Part shown: positions 33,208 through 41,558 of the stretch, piece after piece | Numbering within the stretch: position 1 is the stretch's first letter | Layout: each line of letters starts with the position of its first letter | Source of the DNA: Duganella sp. OV510 | GTDB lineage: Bacteria > Pseudomonadota > Gammaproteobacteria > Burkholderiales > Burkholderiaceae_D | Length of the DNA: 64,000 bases | Direction of reading: 5' to 3' | Assembly: GCF_900100205.1 (NCBI RefSeq) | Contig: NZ_FNEQ01000009.1 | Coordinates: 62,001 to 126,000 of the forward strand | Notes under the pieces: generated by a model | Database searches by the model: none | What the model was told of the DNA's origin: nothing | The model's input: the letters and a program-made list of their open reading frames with translations, nothing else | Translations under genes and position numbers: made by a program

Positions 33208-33846
33208 ATGAATATTTCTTTCCAACCTTTTATTATTGGTGTCGCAGGTGGTAGCGGCAGTGGCAAGTCCACTGTTTCCCAGCAAGTGCTCGCTTCGTTT
33301 GGCGCCGACATGGTGTCGGTCGTGATGCAGGATGATTACTACTGCGACCAGACCCATCTCACGCCGGAAGTCCGTCGCCAGCAAAATTACGACCATCCGC
33401 AGGCGTTCGACTGGCCCCTGCTGGTGCAGCACGTCCAGGCCCTGCGCAACGGCGAAACGATCGCCATGCCGGAATATGACTTCACGCGCGACAACCGCTC
33501 CGACCGCACCATTCCCGTCAAGCCCGCCCCGGTGATCGTCATCGAAGGCCTGTTCGCCCTGTACGACGCGGATTTGCGCGACATGATGTCGCTGAAGATT
33601 TTCGTCGACACCGCCTCCGACATCCGCTTCATCCGCCGCATGCAACGGGACATCACCGAGCGCGGCCGCTCGGTGGAAAGCGTCGTCGGCCAGTACCTGG
33701 AAACGGTACGCCCGATGCACAAGCAATTTATCGAGCCGACCAAGCGCAACGCCGACATCATTATTCCGCATGGCGCGAACAGCCCGGCAGTCGACATGAT
33801 CACCACCAAGGTTGCCAGCGTGATTGGCCAGTTGAAACGGCCTTGA
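33208..33846 (+). CDS. udk: Uridine kinase, copy 1
   Basis: The 212-residue protein phosphorylates uridine and cytidine with ATP or GTP in pyrimidine salvage. The P-loop GVAGGSGSGKSTVS is at residues 9-22, followed by the nucleoside-binding MQDDYY and YDHPQAFDW segments, PVIVIEGLFAL, and lid residues in RFIRRMQRDITERGR. A nearly identical gene lies at 35059-35700. The two start in the same sequence context (GTATCATTC-GCATGAATA). GGDEF follows after 11 bp. Confidence 0.92.
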   Translation: MNISFQPFIIGVAGGSGSGKSTVSQQVLASFGADMVSVVMQDDYYCDQTHLTPEVRRQQNYDHPQAFDWPLLVQHVQALRNGETIAMPEYDFTRDNRSDRTIPVKPAPVIVIEGLFALYDADLRDMMSLKIFVDTASDIRFIRRMQRDITERGRSVESVVGQYLETVRPMHKQFIEPTKRNADIIIPHGANSPAVDMITTKVASVIGQLKRP

Positions 33847-33857
33847 GGGTGTAGTTC

Positions 33858-35009
33858 GTGCTGAGAATAGACGTTTCCTCCCTGCTGATCGCCATGACGC
33901 TCAACTTGCTGATCATGGCCGTGGCGCTGCCATACTTCATGGGGCAAGTGAACCGCGCCGCGCGTTACGCGCAGGTCGGCATCGTGCTACAAACTGCGGG
34001 CTGGATTGCGTTGCTGATGTCGAGCACGTTCGAAGGCGGCGGCTGGGCCGACCATGCACTGTCGACACTATCGATGGCGTGCGTCTCCAGCGGCATGGTG
34101 TTCAACGCCATCGCCTTCGAACTGTGGTGCGGCCGCCAGGCGAGCGCGCGCGCGCCGACCATCATCGCCATCGTCATGACCGTCGGCTACGGCATCAGTT
34201 ATTCCGACTATGCGTTCCGGACTGGCTGGGCCAACGGCTTGCTGGCGTTGCAGATCGCCACGGTGGTGGCGACGCTGTGCCGCCGGCCACAGGTACCGGT
34301 CGGCCGCTGGCGCTGGCTGCTGGTGATCTCCCTGTCGATCCAGATGGTGGTGCTGGCCTGTCGCGGCGTGCTGGGCGCGTTCTACACCGCCGAGTTTCCG
34401 AACTTTTACACGCCGCACCTGCTGAACCAGGTATTTGCCCTGTCGTCCAACGCCATGATGGTGTTGTCGATGATGGCCATCCTGCTGGCGCACCGCGACG
34501 AAGCGGCGCGCGAACTGGAGCGTCTGGCCACGCTGGACGGCCTGACCGGCGCCCTGAATCGCCGCGCCTGGCTGCTACAGTCCACCATCGACCTGGCCAG
34601 CAGCGTGCGCTACCAGCAACCAATCGGCGTGCTGTTGCTGGACCTCGACTATTTCAAGCAAATCAACGACACGCGCGGCCACGCCGTCGGCGATCGTGCG
34701 CTGCAATTGTTCGTCGCCGGCATGCGCGACGTCAGCCGTGTCGGCGACGTATTCTGCCGTTACGGCGGCGAAGAATTCTGCGTGCTGCTCAACTGCGCCG
34801 ACCTCGCTTCGGTGATGGCTTACGACGAACGCCTGCGGCAGTGGCTGGCGCAGAACTCGGCCAAAGAGCTGGGATTCGATCTGTCCTACAGCGCCGGCAT
34901 CGCCATGCGACTGCATGACGCCGACAGCATCGACATCATGCTGCACCGCGCCGACGTTGCCCTCTACCAGGCCAAATCACAGGGACGCGGACGCACGCTG
35001 GCCAGTTAG
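33858..35009 (+). CDS. Membrane-bound GGDEF diguanylate cyclase
   Basis: The 383-residue protein has about six to seven hydrophobic helices (residues ~8-215) and a C-terminal GGDEF domain. The active-site motif is RYGGEEFCVLL (GGEEF, an active variant), with DLDYFKQINDTRGH upstream for metal and GTP binding. No EAL domain or clear RxxD inhibitory site next to the motif was seen. It would make cyclic di-GMP in response to an unknown membrane or ligand cue. The start is GTG. It is sandwiched between two uridine kinase copies, 11 bp after the first. Confidence 0.9.
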   Translation: MLRIDVSSLLIAMTLNLLIMAVALPYFMGQVNRAARYAQVGIVLQTAGWIALLMSSTFEGGGWADHALSTLSMACVSSGMVFNAIAFELWCGRQASARAPTIIAIVMTVGYGISYSDYAFRTGWANGLLALQIATVVATLCRRPQVPVGRWRWLLVISLSIQMVVLACRGVLGAFYTAEFPNFYTPHLLNQVFALSSNAMMVLSMMAILLAHRDEAARELERLATLDGLTGALNRRAWLLQSTIDLASSVRYQQPIGVLLLDLDYFKQINDTRGHAVGDRALQLFVAGMRDVSRVGDVFCRYGGEEFCVLLNCADLASVMAYDERLRQWLAQNSAKELGFDLSYSAGIAMRLHDADSIDIMLHRADVALYQAKSQGRGRTLAS

Positions 35010-35058
35010 ATGCGGCCTCCTCCCTGTCAGCCCAGTCACGCTTCCTGTATCATTCGGC

Positions 35059-35700
35059 ATGAATACGATTTCTTTCCAACCGTTTATTATTGGTGTCGCA
35101 GGCGGTAGCGGCAGTGGCAAGTCCACGGTATCCCAGAAAGTGCTGGCAGCGTTTGGCGCTGACATGGTCTCGGTCGTGATGCAGGACGACTACTATCTCG
35201 ACCAGACCCATCTCCCTCCCGAAGTCCGTAACCAGACGAATTACGACCACCCGCAGGCTTTTGAATGGTCGCTGCTGGTGCAGCATGTGCAAGCGTTGCG
35301 CAATGGCCAAGCGATCGAAATGCCTGAGTATGACTTCACGATTCACAACCGCTCCGACCGGACCATTCCGGTCAAGCCAGCGCCGGTGATCGTCATCGAA
35401 GGCCTGTTTGCCCTGTACGATCCCGACTTGCGCGACCTGATGTCGCTGAAGATCTTCGTCGACACCGCCTCCGACATCCGCTTCATCCGCCGCATGCAAC
35501 GAGACATCACCGAACGCGCCCGTTCGGTGGAAAGCGTGATCGGCCAGTACCTGGAAACCGTGCGCCCGATGCACAAACAATTCATCGAACCAACCAAGCG
35601 CAACGCCGACATCATCATCCCCCACGGCGCAAATGGCCCGGCGGTCGACATGATTACCACCAAGGTAGCCAGCGTTATCGGCCAATTGCAACAACCCTGA
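35059..35700 (+). CDS. udk: Uridine kinase, copy 2
   Basis: The 213-residue protein differs from copy 1 by one extra N-terminal codon (MNTISFQPF against MNISFQPF) and scattered substitutions. The P-loop and all motifs are intact, so it should be active. Even about 20 bases upstream of the start are similar. The pair looks like a tandem duplication that took in, or was split by, the GGDEF gene. The IS element lies 16 bp after its stop. Confidence 0.92.
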   Translation: MNTISFQPFIIGVAGGSGSGKSTVSQKVLAAFGADMVSVVMQDDYYLDQTHLPPEVRNQTNYDHPQAFEWSLLVQHVQALRNGQAIEMPEYDFTIHNRSDRTIPVKPAPVIVIEGLFALYDPDLRDLMSLKIFVDTASDIRFIRRMQRDITERARSVESVIGQYLETVRPMHKQFIEPTKRNADIIIPHGANGPAVDMITTKVASVIGQLQQP

Positions 35701-35716
35701 AAATCGGGGTCAGTGC

Positions 35717-37134
35717 CTAATGCCGTTAAGTTAAGGATTTCCTGAGCCTGCGTTCAGGATAGCGTTGCGGTTTTGCTTTGGTGACCCGATCGAATTTCCG
35801 GTCGGGTCGATAGACATTCAGTTCGAGGATCATCCTCTCGCGCATTCGTTTGATCGTTCCTGGTAGGTTGCCCAAGGCCCGCTCGGAGGCCGCATGCAAC
35901 ATCTCGAGCTGAAATACCCCGAGGGCGAAGATAAAGCTAACGTCATTGGGGGCACATTTTGCCTGCTCTGCCGTGCGCGCCATTTCTAGCCGCACGAGGT
36001 TGTAGGCAATAAGAATGCCCCAGATTTCCTGTCTGGTTGCTGCGACACTTTGGCTGCGCAGGCATAGGGCCATCCCCATCATGGTTTGCTTGATTTCGCG
36101 GTAACTCGTTTCGATCTGCCAGCGTTCGCTATAACAGTCGCGGACGGTTTTCGCGGGGAAGCGTCGACGATCCGTCAAAGAGGTCAGTAAATAGCACCGG
36201 TTGCCCTTCGCATCTTTCGTTGCAATGGCACGCGCTTGCCACTGTTCGGGCATGGCGGGGTCGCGCTTGCGTACTTGTGGGGAAACGCGCATTTCGACGA
36301 TGCCATCCTCACTGTCGCCGCTCACAAGATGCCACCGTGTGTTGGCCTTGGCCGGCACCAGGAAATGCCGCTGCTGGCCTTGGGTACGCAGTTTATGGAG
36401 CAACTCGGCGGCTAGAAAGCCTTTATCGAAGACCGTCAGCGAATGGTCGGCGATCGCGTCGAGCAGCGGTAAGGCAAAACCCATCTCCCCCTTGCTATAG
36501 GGACCGAAATCAGCGGCCAAAACCAATTGCGTGCGCAACGCGGCCAGGGTCACCATGCGGGCATGGGGATAACTGGCCAAGGCGTCATTGGCAAAGTGTG
36601 GTGAATCGAAATGCGCCCGGTTTTCCGCGCTATCGGCTAATTTCAGGGTCGTCCCATCCATAGCAAGAAGCTGGAGGCCGTGGAAGTCGGAGCGATGGGC
36701 ATCCTGCACTTGCCAATGGCGCGCGGACGTTGAGAATAGCCACGCCAACGGTTCTTCGCCCAGCCGCTGACGTGCTTGCGTTACAGCGCTATCGGTCACG
36801 CACGTGTCCTTCAGATCCGGCAGCGCGAGCTCCAACTCACCCAACACTTGTCGCACCGAGCGATGTCGGTAGATCGCCAGCGCGATGACCAACCAGACTA
36901 CCTGTTCTGCCGGCAGACGCCGCTGCCGAATACTTGCCTTGCCGGTGTAATTCAATGCTCCCAAGATCCATTCGGCGGGCAATTGCTCACCCAACCGGCC
37001 CCAGTCTGGAGTTGGCAAGTCACATGTGGTCAAAGGGAGAGCGTCGGACAGCATGGCGCGAAGGTTAACAGCCTTCGCGCATGTTTACAACAACTAACTC
37101 GGGTTAGCCTAGATCCTTAACTTAACGGCATTAG
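35717..37134 (-). mobile_element. IS4-family insertion sequence, complete
   Basis: The element is 1,418 bp with perfect 22-bp terminal inverted repeats: CTAATGCCGTTAAGTTAAGG starts the left end and its complement ends the right end. It is flanked by a 9-bp target duplication GGTCAGTGC at 35708-35716 and 37135-37143. One intact transposase gene fills it. Perfect ends and duplication indicate a recent insertion. Confidence 0.93.
35726..37054 (-). CDS. IS4-family DDE transposase
   Basis: The 442-residue protein contains the IS4-family DDE core. The first Asp lies in LLAMDGTTLKLAD, the second in LTVFDKGFLAAE, and the family signature around the catalytic Glu is CYSERWQIETSYREIKQTM (Y-x2-R-x3-E-x6-K pattern in YREIKQ). 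The N-terminal domain with LGALNYTGKASIRQRRLPAE is also typical of this family. It occupies the IS from 9 bp inside the left end to 80 bp inside the right end. The frame is intact. Confidence 0.93.
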   Translation of the reverse strand: MLSDALPLTTCDLPTPDWGRLGEQLPAEWILGALNYTGKASIRQRRLPAEQVVWLVIALAIYRHRSVRQVLGELELALPDLKDTCVTDSAVTQARQRLGEEPLAWLFSTSARHWQVQDAHRSDFHGLQLLAMDGTTLKLADSAENRAHFDSPHFANDALASYPHARMVTLAALRTQLVLAADFGPYSKGEMGFALPLLDAIADHSLTVFDKGFLAAELLHKLRTQGQQRHFLVPAKANTRWHLVSGDSEDGIVEMRVSPQVRKRDPAMPEQWQARAIATKDAKGNRCYLLTSLTDRRRFPAKTVRDCYSERWQIETSYREIKQTMMGMALCLRSQSVAATRQEIWGILIAYNLVRLEMARTAEQAKCAPNDVSFIFALGVFQLEMLHAASERALGNLPGTIKRMRERMILELNVYRPDRKFDRVTKAKPQRYPERRLRKSLT

Positions 37135-37183
37135 GGTCAGTGCCGACATTCGGACAAAATTCTTACGAATAACAGCGTTCCCC

Positions 37184-37211
37184 GCAAGCCCGCGTAGGGC
37201 TTGCTTCTTTT
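37184..37211 (+). terminator. Rho-independent terminator
   Basis: GCAAGCCC-GCGTA-GGGCTTGC is a perfect 8-bp stem followed by TTCTTTT. It probably ended the uridine kinase transcript before the IS inserted. Confidence 0.7.
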
Positions 37212-37227
37212 GCTACAGAGAAAATGC

Positions 37228-37256
37228 AAAAAGGCCACCCGAAGGTGGCCTTTTTT
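37228..37256. terminator. Bidirectional terminator, probably the original tRNA-Ser terminator
   Basis: AAAAAGGCCACC-CGAA-GGTGGCCTTTTTT forms a strong stem with A and T runs on either side, so it works on both strands. It lies 11 bp outside the left attachment repeat. Before island insertion it would have followed the tRNA-Ser gene directly. Confidence 0.75.
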
Positions 37257-37266
37257 ACATTGTATC

Positions 37267-37281
37267 CTGGCGGAGAGAGGG
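37267..37281. repeat. Left attachment repeat (attL)
   Basis: CTGGCGGAGAGAGGG is identical to 57030-57044. It is the complement of the tRNA-Ser 3' end including CCA. Confidence 0.85.
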
Positions 37282-37293
37282 TCTTTAGAACCA

Positions 37294-37436
37294 CTGTCTA
37301 CCAAGGTCTACCGAGATCCAAAGTTAAAATATAAATCATTGTTTTTAAACGAATAATTTAATTACCTTGTCCAACAACGTCCAACTTGATACACTGCAAT
37401 CCAGACCAAATACATGGGTAGATACGTGGGTAAAAG
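37294..37436. promoter_or_regulatory. Tandem short repeats, candidate integrase arm-type sites
   Basis: Three pairs of direct repeats with about 10-bp period lie between attL and the integrase start: GTCTACC-AAG-GTCTACC (37296-37312), GTCCAAC-AAC-GTCCAAC (37370-37386) and ATGGGTAGATACGTGGGTA (37413-37431). The last covers the integrase start codon, so integrase binding could also repress its own synthesis. Confidence 0.45.
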
Positions 37437-38697
37437 ACAGGTTGAGCGCTTGACCGCAGTAGCGGTAAATGCAAAAAAAACACGTGGCTACTACGCCGAT
37501 GGTAATGGGCTGTACTTGCAGGTTGGCAAGCCCCATGAAGTGGACGGCAAACAGAAGGCCGGAAGCAAATCTTGGGTTTTCCGGTACACACTGCACGGCA
37601 AGGCGCGAGAAATGGGCCTCGGGTCGATTACGACCTACAGCCTGGCGGAAGCCAGAGAGCAGGCCAGAAAATGCCGCCAACAATTAGATGCCGGCGTTGA
37701 CCCCATCGAACATCGTGCCAATGAACGCATCCAACTCCGGGTAGCAACCGCACAGCGGCGCACCTTCGCAGAGTGCGCGGCCGAGTACCACAAGCTGCAC
37801 GCAGACGGCTGGAAAAACACGAAACACGCCGACCAGTGGATCAACACGCTGAAGACCTACGCATACCCTATCTTTGGCGACCGGGACGTCTCTGACGTAT
37901 CCAAGGCCGACGTACTCCGCTCACTGGAGCCGATCTGGGCCACAAAGGCTGAAACCGCATCCCGAGTTCGCCAACGCATCAGGGCCGTGCTTGATTGGGC
38001 CGCAGCGCGGGACTATCGAAAAAATCACGACCCACACCTCTGGGACCAGATTGGCCGCGCACTACCCAAAACCAAGGATATCAAGAAGTCCACGCACTTT
38101 GCGGCATGCCCCTACCCGAAAATTGCGGCCACTATTGCGTCGATCTCCTCTGCCAGCGTCGGTGCCGGGGTCAAGGCAGCGATGGAGTTCATCATCCTGA
38201 CTGCGTGCCGATCTGGGGAAGCTCGCGGCGCGACTTGGGCGGAAATCGACTTCGAGAATCAGCGCTGGGTGATCCCTGCCGAGCGAATGAAGGCATCAAA
38301 AGAGCATCGCGTGCCACTGTCGCCGCGCGCCTTGAAGCTACTTAAAGGGCAAGAGAGGCTGCACGATGAACTGGTATTTCCGAACGACAAAGGCCGACAG
38401 TACAGCGACATGACCTTTACTATGGCCCTGCGGCGGCTGGGGCATGAATTCACAGTCCACGGCTTCCGCTCCACCTTCCGGGACTGGGCGGCTGAACAAA
38501 CGGCATACCCCCGTGAAGTGTGTGAGGCGGCACTGGCGCACGTATCCGGCAAGGATGCGACGGAGGCAGCCTATTTCCGCAGCGACCTCTTTGAGAAGCG
38601 CAGGCAACTCATGGCAGACTGGGCTACTTACTGCGCGCTGCAATGCGCTACGCCAGCCACCGATTCGGGCTCCGCGCACGATCAACTCGCCGCTTAA
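37414..38697 (+). CDS. int: P4-type tyrosine integrase
   Basis: The 427-residue protein has the N-terminal DUF4102 arm-binding domain (LTAVAVNAKKTRGYYADGNGLYLQV), a core-binding SAM-like domain and a C-terminal catalytic domain. Catalytic residues are Arg in LTACRSGEARG, His-x-x-Arg in HGFRSTFRDW, His in LAHVSG and the nucleophile Tyr in AAYFRSDLF. It catalyses integration and excision at the tRNA-Ser 3' end. It lies 133 bp inside attL and transcribes into the island. The start codon sits within a direct repeat that may be one of its own binding sites. Confidence 0.95.
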   Translation: MGRYVGKRQVERLTAVAVNAKKTRGYYADGNGLYLQVGKPHEVDGKQKAGSKSWVFRYTLHGKAREMGLGSITTYSLAEAREQARKCRQQLDAGVDPIEHRANERIQLRVATAQRRTFAECAAEYHKLHADGWKNTKHADQWINTLKTYAYPIFGDRDVSDVSKADVLRSLEPIWATKAETASRVRQRIRAVLDWAAARDYRKNHDPHLWDQIGRALPKTKDIKKSTHFAACPYPKIAATIASISSASVGAGVKAAMEFIILTACRSGEARGATWAEIDFENQRWVIPAERMKASKEHRVPLSPRALKLLKGQERLHDELVFPNDKGRQYSDMTFTMALRRLGHEFTVHGFRSTFRDWAAEQTAYPREVCEAALAHVSGKDATEAAYFRSDLFEKRRQLMADWATYCALQCATPATDSGSAHDQLAA

Positions 38698-38735
38698 CTC
38701 CTTCCTTAATCCTGGCGCCGATGCTATGTGTCGCG

Positions 38736-39062
38736 TCAGGCTGCAATTTTCTGCGCCGACTCCAAAGCCAAACGCCGTTTAGATTCAGACATATCAGCGT
38801 AGAGCAGGATGATTTCTGCAAGACGGTCATCGGCGCAATAGAAGAATGCGGCGGACACCCCCAGCACCTTCGCCAATGACTCTGCAAAGCGGACTGGCGG
38901 CTCATGGATACCACTTTCATAGCGGCTGATCCGCGCACTGCTTGACGATTCTTCCAACCCAGCCAGAACACCAAGCTGATCCTGCGGCAAGTCGGCACGC
39001 AGCCGGGCCTGCCGCAATCGGCGGCCAAAAAGTCCCCGATCAGATGGCTTACGGCTTGTCAT
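38736..39062 (-). CDS. XRE-family helix-turn-helix regulator
   Basis: This 108-residue DNA-binding protein carries a cro/cI-type helix-turn-helix in LRQARLRADLPQDQLGVLAGLE followed by SSSSARISRYESG. The C-terminal ~40 residues probably serve for dimerisation. It is divergent from a lipoprotein gene, and the 91-bp gap is full of CGTAGA/TCTACG half-sites that it likely binds. It is convergent with the integrase, 38 bp away. Confidence 0.85.
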   Translation of the reverse strand: MTSRKPSDRGLFGRRLRQARLRADLPQDQLGVLAGLEESSSSARISRYESGIHEPPVRFAESLAKVLGVSAAFFYCADDRLAEIILLYADMSESKRRLALESAQKIAA

Positions 39063-39073
39063 CCTCCGATAAT

Positions 39074-39112
39074 CGTAGATCTACTTGTATTTTTCTCTAC
39101 GATAAACGTAGA
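39074..39112. promoter_or_regulatory. Clustered dyads between the XRE gene and the lipoprotein
   Basis: CGTAGATCTAC (39074-39084) and TCTACG-ATAAA-CGTAGA (39096-39112) repeat the same half-site in inverted order within 40 bp of the XRE start. This is the usual picture of autoregulated divergent control. Confidence 0.6.
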
Positions 39113-39153
39113 ATCTACACTTCTTTCACCACCCACTACCAAGAAAACAGAAC

Positions 39154-39423
39154 ATGAAAAAAAGCGCTCTCATCGCCATCCTGATCCTCACCGGCTGCGC
39201 ATCCTCCACCGGCGTGATCTCCGCCGGCAAGGACCAGTACATGATCTCCCGCGAAGACAACGGCCCAGCCGCTTCCCTCGGCGCGATCAAGGCGAAGGCG
39301 TTCCAAGAGGCTGGTGCCTTCTGCGCTGGACAGGGCAAGACCATGCAGATCATCAAGGAGAACGATGTGCCGCGCTCCTTCGGCCAGTTCCCACAGACCA
39401 CCTTGCAATTCTCTTGCGTGTAA
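39154..39423 (+). CDS. Small lipoprotein
   Basis: The 89-residue protein has a short type II signal with lipobox LTGC (Cys15), so it should be lipid-anchored. The mature part (GKDQYMISREDNG, then KAKAFQEAGAFCAGQGK) resembles small lipoproteins found on phages and islands, with two further cysteines that could pair. Function unknown. It is divergent from the XRE regulator. Confidence 0.75.
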   Translation: MKKSALIAILILTGCASSTGVISAGKDQYMISREDNGPAASLGAIKAKAFQEAGAFCAGQGKTMQIIKENDVPRSFGQFPQTTLQFSCV

Positions 39424-39484
39424 AATTCCCCGGCCGCTCATCGCGTTGCGAACGCGGCCACTTTCCAGTTTTTGGAGACCACCA

Positions 39485-40048
39485 ATGCCCACCCTATCTT
39501 TCGACTTCCAGTTCGCGCCCGATCCTGATGAACTCGTTCCACCAAAGGACGGCTACTTGGTGACGCTACACGGAGATGCCGGTGAGCTCACCCGGTTCGA
39601 GATCGACTGCATCGCTAATCGCACACCTGCGGCATATCTGATGGTCCGACGCCGTGCCAAGTCTAAGGTGATGACGATCGAGATTCCGGGAGAGTCGCAC
39701 CAACTAGCTGATTTGCGAGCAAATCACTATACCTGGAGCGCGGAGCGAAGCGATGGGAAACCTATGGGGCTGGCCGAATTTCAGCTTGCGCTCATGTCGT
39801 GGACTAAGCACCGCGCAAACCAACAAGAACCCGCGTACACAATCCCGCTGTCATCCTTGAACAAGCTGCTCTCCATCGACAAGGCCGTGAGTGGCGCCTT
39901 GATCGACGTGCTTGCGAATGCGGAGCCGATGCAGCGCGAGGTCTTCATCGCCGATCCAGACATTGCCGCGAAATTGGTAGATCTCGGTCTGGTTACTGCC
40001 AGCGCTGAACCCGACCTGTACGCCCTAATGAACATTAAAGTGCACTGA
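39485..40048 (+). CDS. Hypothetical island protein
   Basis: The 187-residue soluble protein has no signal peptide or membrane helix and was not recognised. A GGAG ribosome site lies 10 bases before the ATG at 39485, and an upstream in-frame ATG would run through the lipoprotein gene. The C-terminal half is predicted helical (IPLSSLNKLLSIDKAVSGALIDVLA). It is followed at 14 bp by two short overlapping ORFs, suggesting one transcript. Confidence 0.6.
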   Translation: MPTLSFDFQFAPDPDELVPPKDGYLVTLHGDAGELTRFEIDCIANRTPAAYLMVRRRAKSKVMTIEIPGESHQLADLRANHYTWSAERSDGKPMGLAEFQLALMSWTKHRANQQEPAYTIPLSSLNKLLSIDKAVSGALIDVLANAEPMQREVFIADPDIAAKLVDLGLVTASAEPDLYALMNIKVH

Positions 40049-40062
40049 CAACGGGAAGCCCT

Positions 40063-40245
40063 ATGGCAGCCCCACCACTCCCGCAGGCACCCGCTACGCC
40101 CACCTCGCAGCGCTTTCCCGATGGATCTCCGCTGTTGGTAGCGGGCAATGCGATAAAGCTGCTGGAGAGGCAGGCACCGTATTTGTCCATGCCATGTACG
40201 CCAACTCTCCCAGCGGTTAGCAGTGCGGTAGACACGCCGATATGA
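40063..40245 (+). CDS. Short Pro-rich ORF, possible gene
   Basis: Sixty codons follow a GGGAAG ribosome site, and the ORF overlaps the next start by 4 bp (ATGA), which supports translation. The sequence is Pro/Ala-rich at the N terminus (MAAPPLPQAPATPTSQ) with no recognisable fold. It could be a linker-like protein or a leader that couples the next gene. Confidence 0.4.
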   Translation: MAAPPLPQAPATPTSQRFPDGSPLLVAGNAIKLLERQAPYLSMPCTPTLPAVSSAVDTPI

Positions 40246-40962
40246 CCCGCTTCGCACCTCCCGACCTCCACCAATGCCCAACCTGCGCTGGCTACTTCAA
40301 ACGCTACGCGCTTATTTCCCTGCACTTCGAGGATGACGTTCCAGAGTGGTCTGATGGAAAGTGCGGGCAGTGGTGGGCAGGAGCCAGTGGTCACGTCGGC
40401 CGCTGTCCAGCGTGCTCGGGCGTCGTCTGGATCGACGACGCTAAGGTAGTCATGGAGGCACCATCAGCGCCACGCCCCATCGGCGCTGTTGCGCGCGCGT
40501 GGCACTACATTACAGGCGACCGTAGCGGCAGACTCGAAGAGGAACGAGAATGGAATACCCTTCCGCCGGCCATCCAGCAGGCTGAACGCATCGATGGGCT
40601 GGTGCACGCCGAGGATTTTATCGAGGCGCTTGCTGCCCTACAGGATGGAGAGCGAGATCGCGAAGTTCACCTTAGGTGTCGGCTCTGGTGGGCATCTGCG
40701 GGCGCGGAAGGTGGGCGCAGTGGCTCTGCCCACCGTTAGCGTCGACGTGGCCCATGAAAACACTCTACGCCTTCTACAGCTGATTGAACACGACTCCGGC
40801 GAGCAGGTGATGCGCGGTGAACTACTGCGTCAGCTGGGCCGATTTGACGAGGCCGTGGCCGTATTGAAAGCCGTGGAGCCTGACGGATATTCTGAGACCA
40901 GAGCCAGTAAAGTACAGCGGCTTGCTCAGGCGCAGATAAGCGACCTGAGCATCCTAAATTAG
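40242..40962 (+). pseudogene. Zinc-ribbon/helical-repeat protein broken by a frameshift
   Basis: The first frame (to 40739) has a CPTC...CPAC zinc ribbon and a helical part ending in RCRLWWASAG. The conserved continuation (ENTLRLLQLIEHDSGEQVMRGELLRQLGRFDEAV) is in another frame from about 40740 to 40962. Together they resemble one ~240-residue protein with TPR-like helices. A single indel around 40700-40740 would join them. Confidence 0.5.
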
Positions 40963-41031
40963 CCACTTCTTGGTGCTCGTCTATGGTGACAAAGACACGT
41001 TTAACACACATCTTTAGCATTGGCCGCCCCA

Positions 41032-41207
41032 TGCCGGACGAGGCGGAGCGCACGGACGAATGCGATACCCTTCGCCGCAAGATTCTCGATGGGCCTCAGC
41101 GAATTGACGATGTTAAGCGTCTCAATGCTCTCGAAGACCTTGTTGCGGATTGGGGCTGTAAGCCGTTGCGCGTACCTCTTTACAAATTGCTGAAAGACGA
41201 CGACTGA
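41032..41207 (+). CDS. Small hypothetical protein
   Basis: This 58-codon ORF (MPDEAERTDECDTLRRKIL...) is charged and helical. An alternative ATG at 40983 adds 16 residues without a better ribosome site. No family was recognised. It follows the broken zinc-ribbon gene by about 70 bp. Confidence 0.3.
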
Positions 41208-41558
41208 ACACGCTAAGCTTATGTCTACGTAACATAAACCATGCGATTTCCAGTGGGACAGTCCGCCAAACTTGACCGCTGAAACATATGGCTTGCCTCC
41301 TGTCCGCCCATCAAGTCCAGCGGGCTGGCGATATTGCTGCCTCCGCTGCAGATCATGCAGGATTAGCGTAGCGTCAGCGGAATGTCTTGCTGGGCAGCGC
41401 ATCGACAAACGCCTCGTGCCGGTCGAACTTGGCCATCACTGCATCAAACGAGGCGTGGAGGCGTTACAGGGCAAGTTAGATCCCGCTGAGAACTGGTCGG
41501 CCTGACCGGCCACTGCCATGACCTTACAGGGCAATGGCCGAGATCCAGTGTGACGTGC
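41208..41558. other. Intergenic stretch, nothing recognised
   Basis: About 350 bp lie between convergent genes. No supported ORF or strong hairpin with a T-run was seen. It may contain gene debris. Confidence 0.4.

Noticed and set aside
37296..37431. Short direct repeats read as a CRISPR array
   Set aside because: Units are only 7 bp, spacers are 3 bp, and no cas genes are present; they fit integrase arm sites better.
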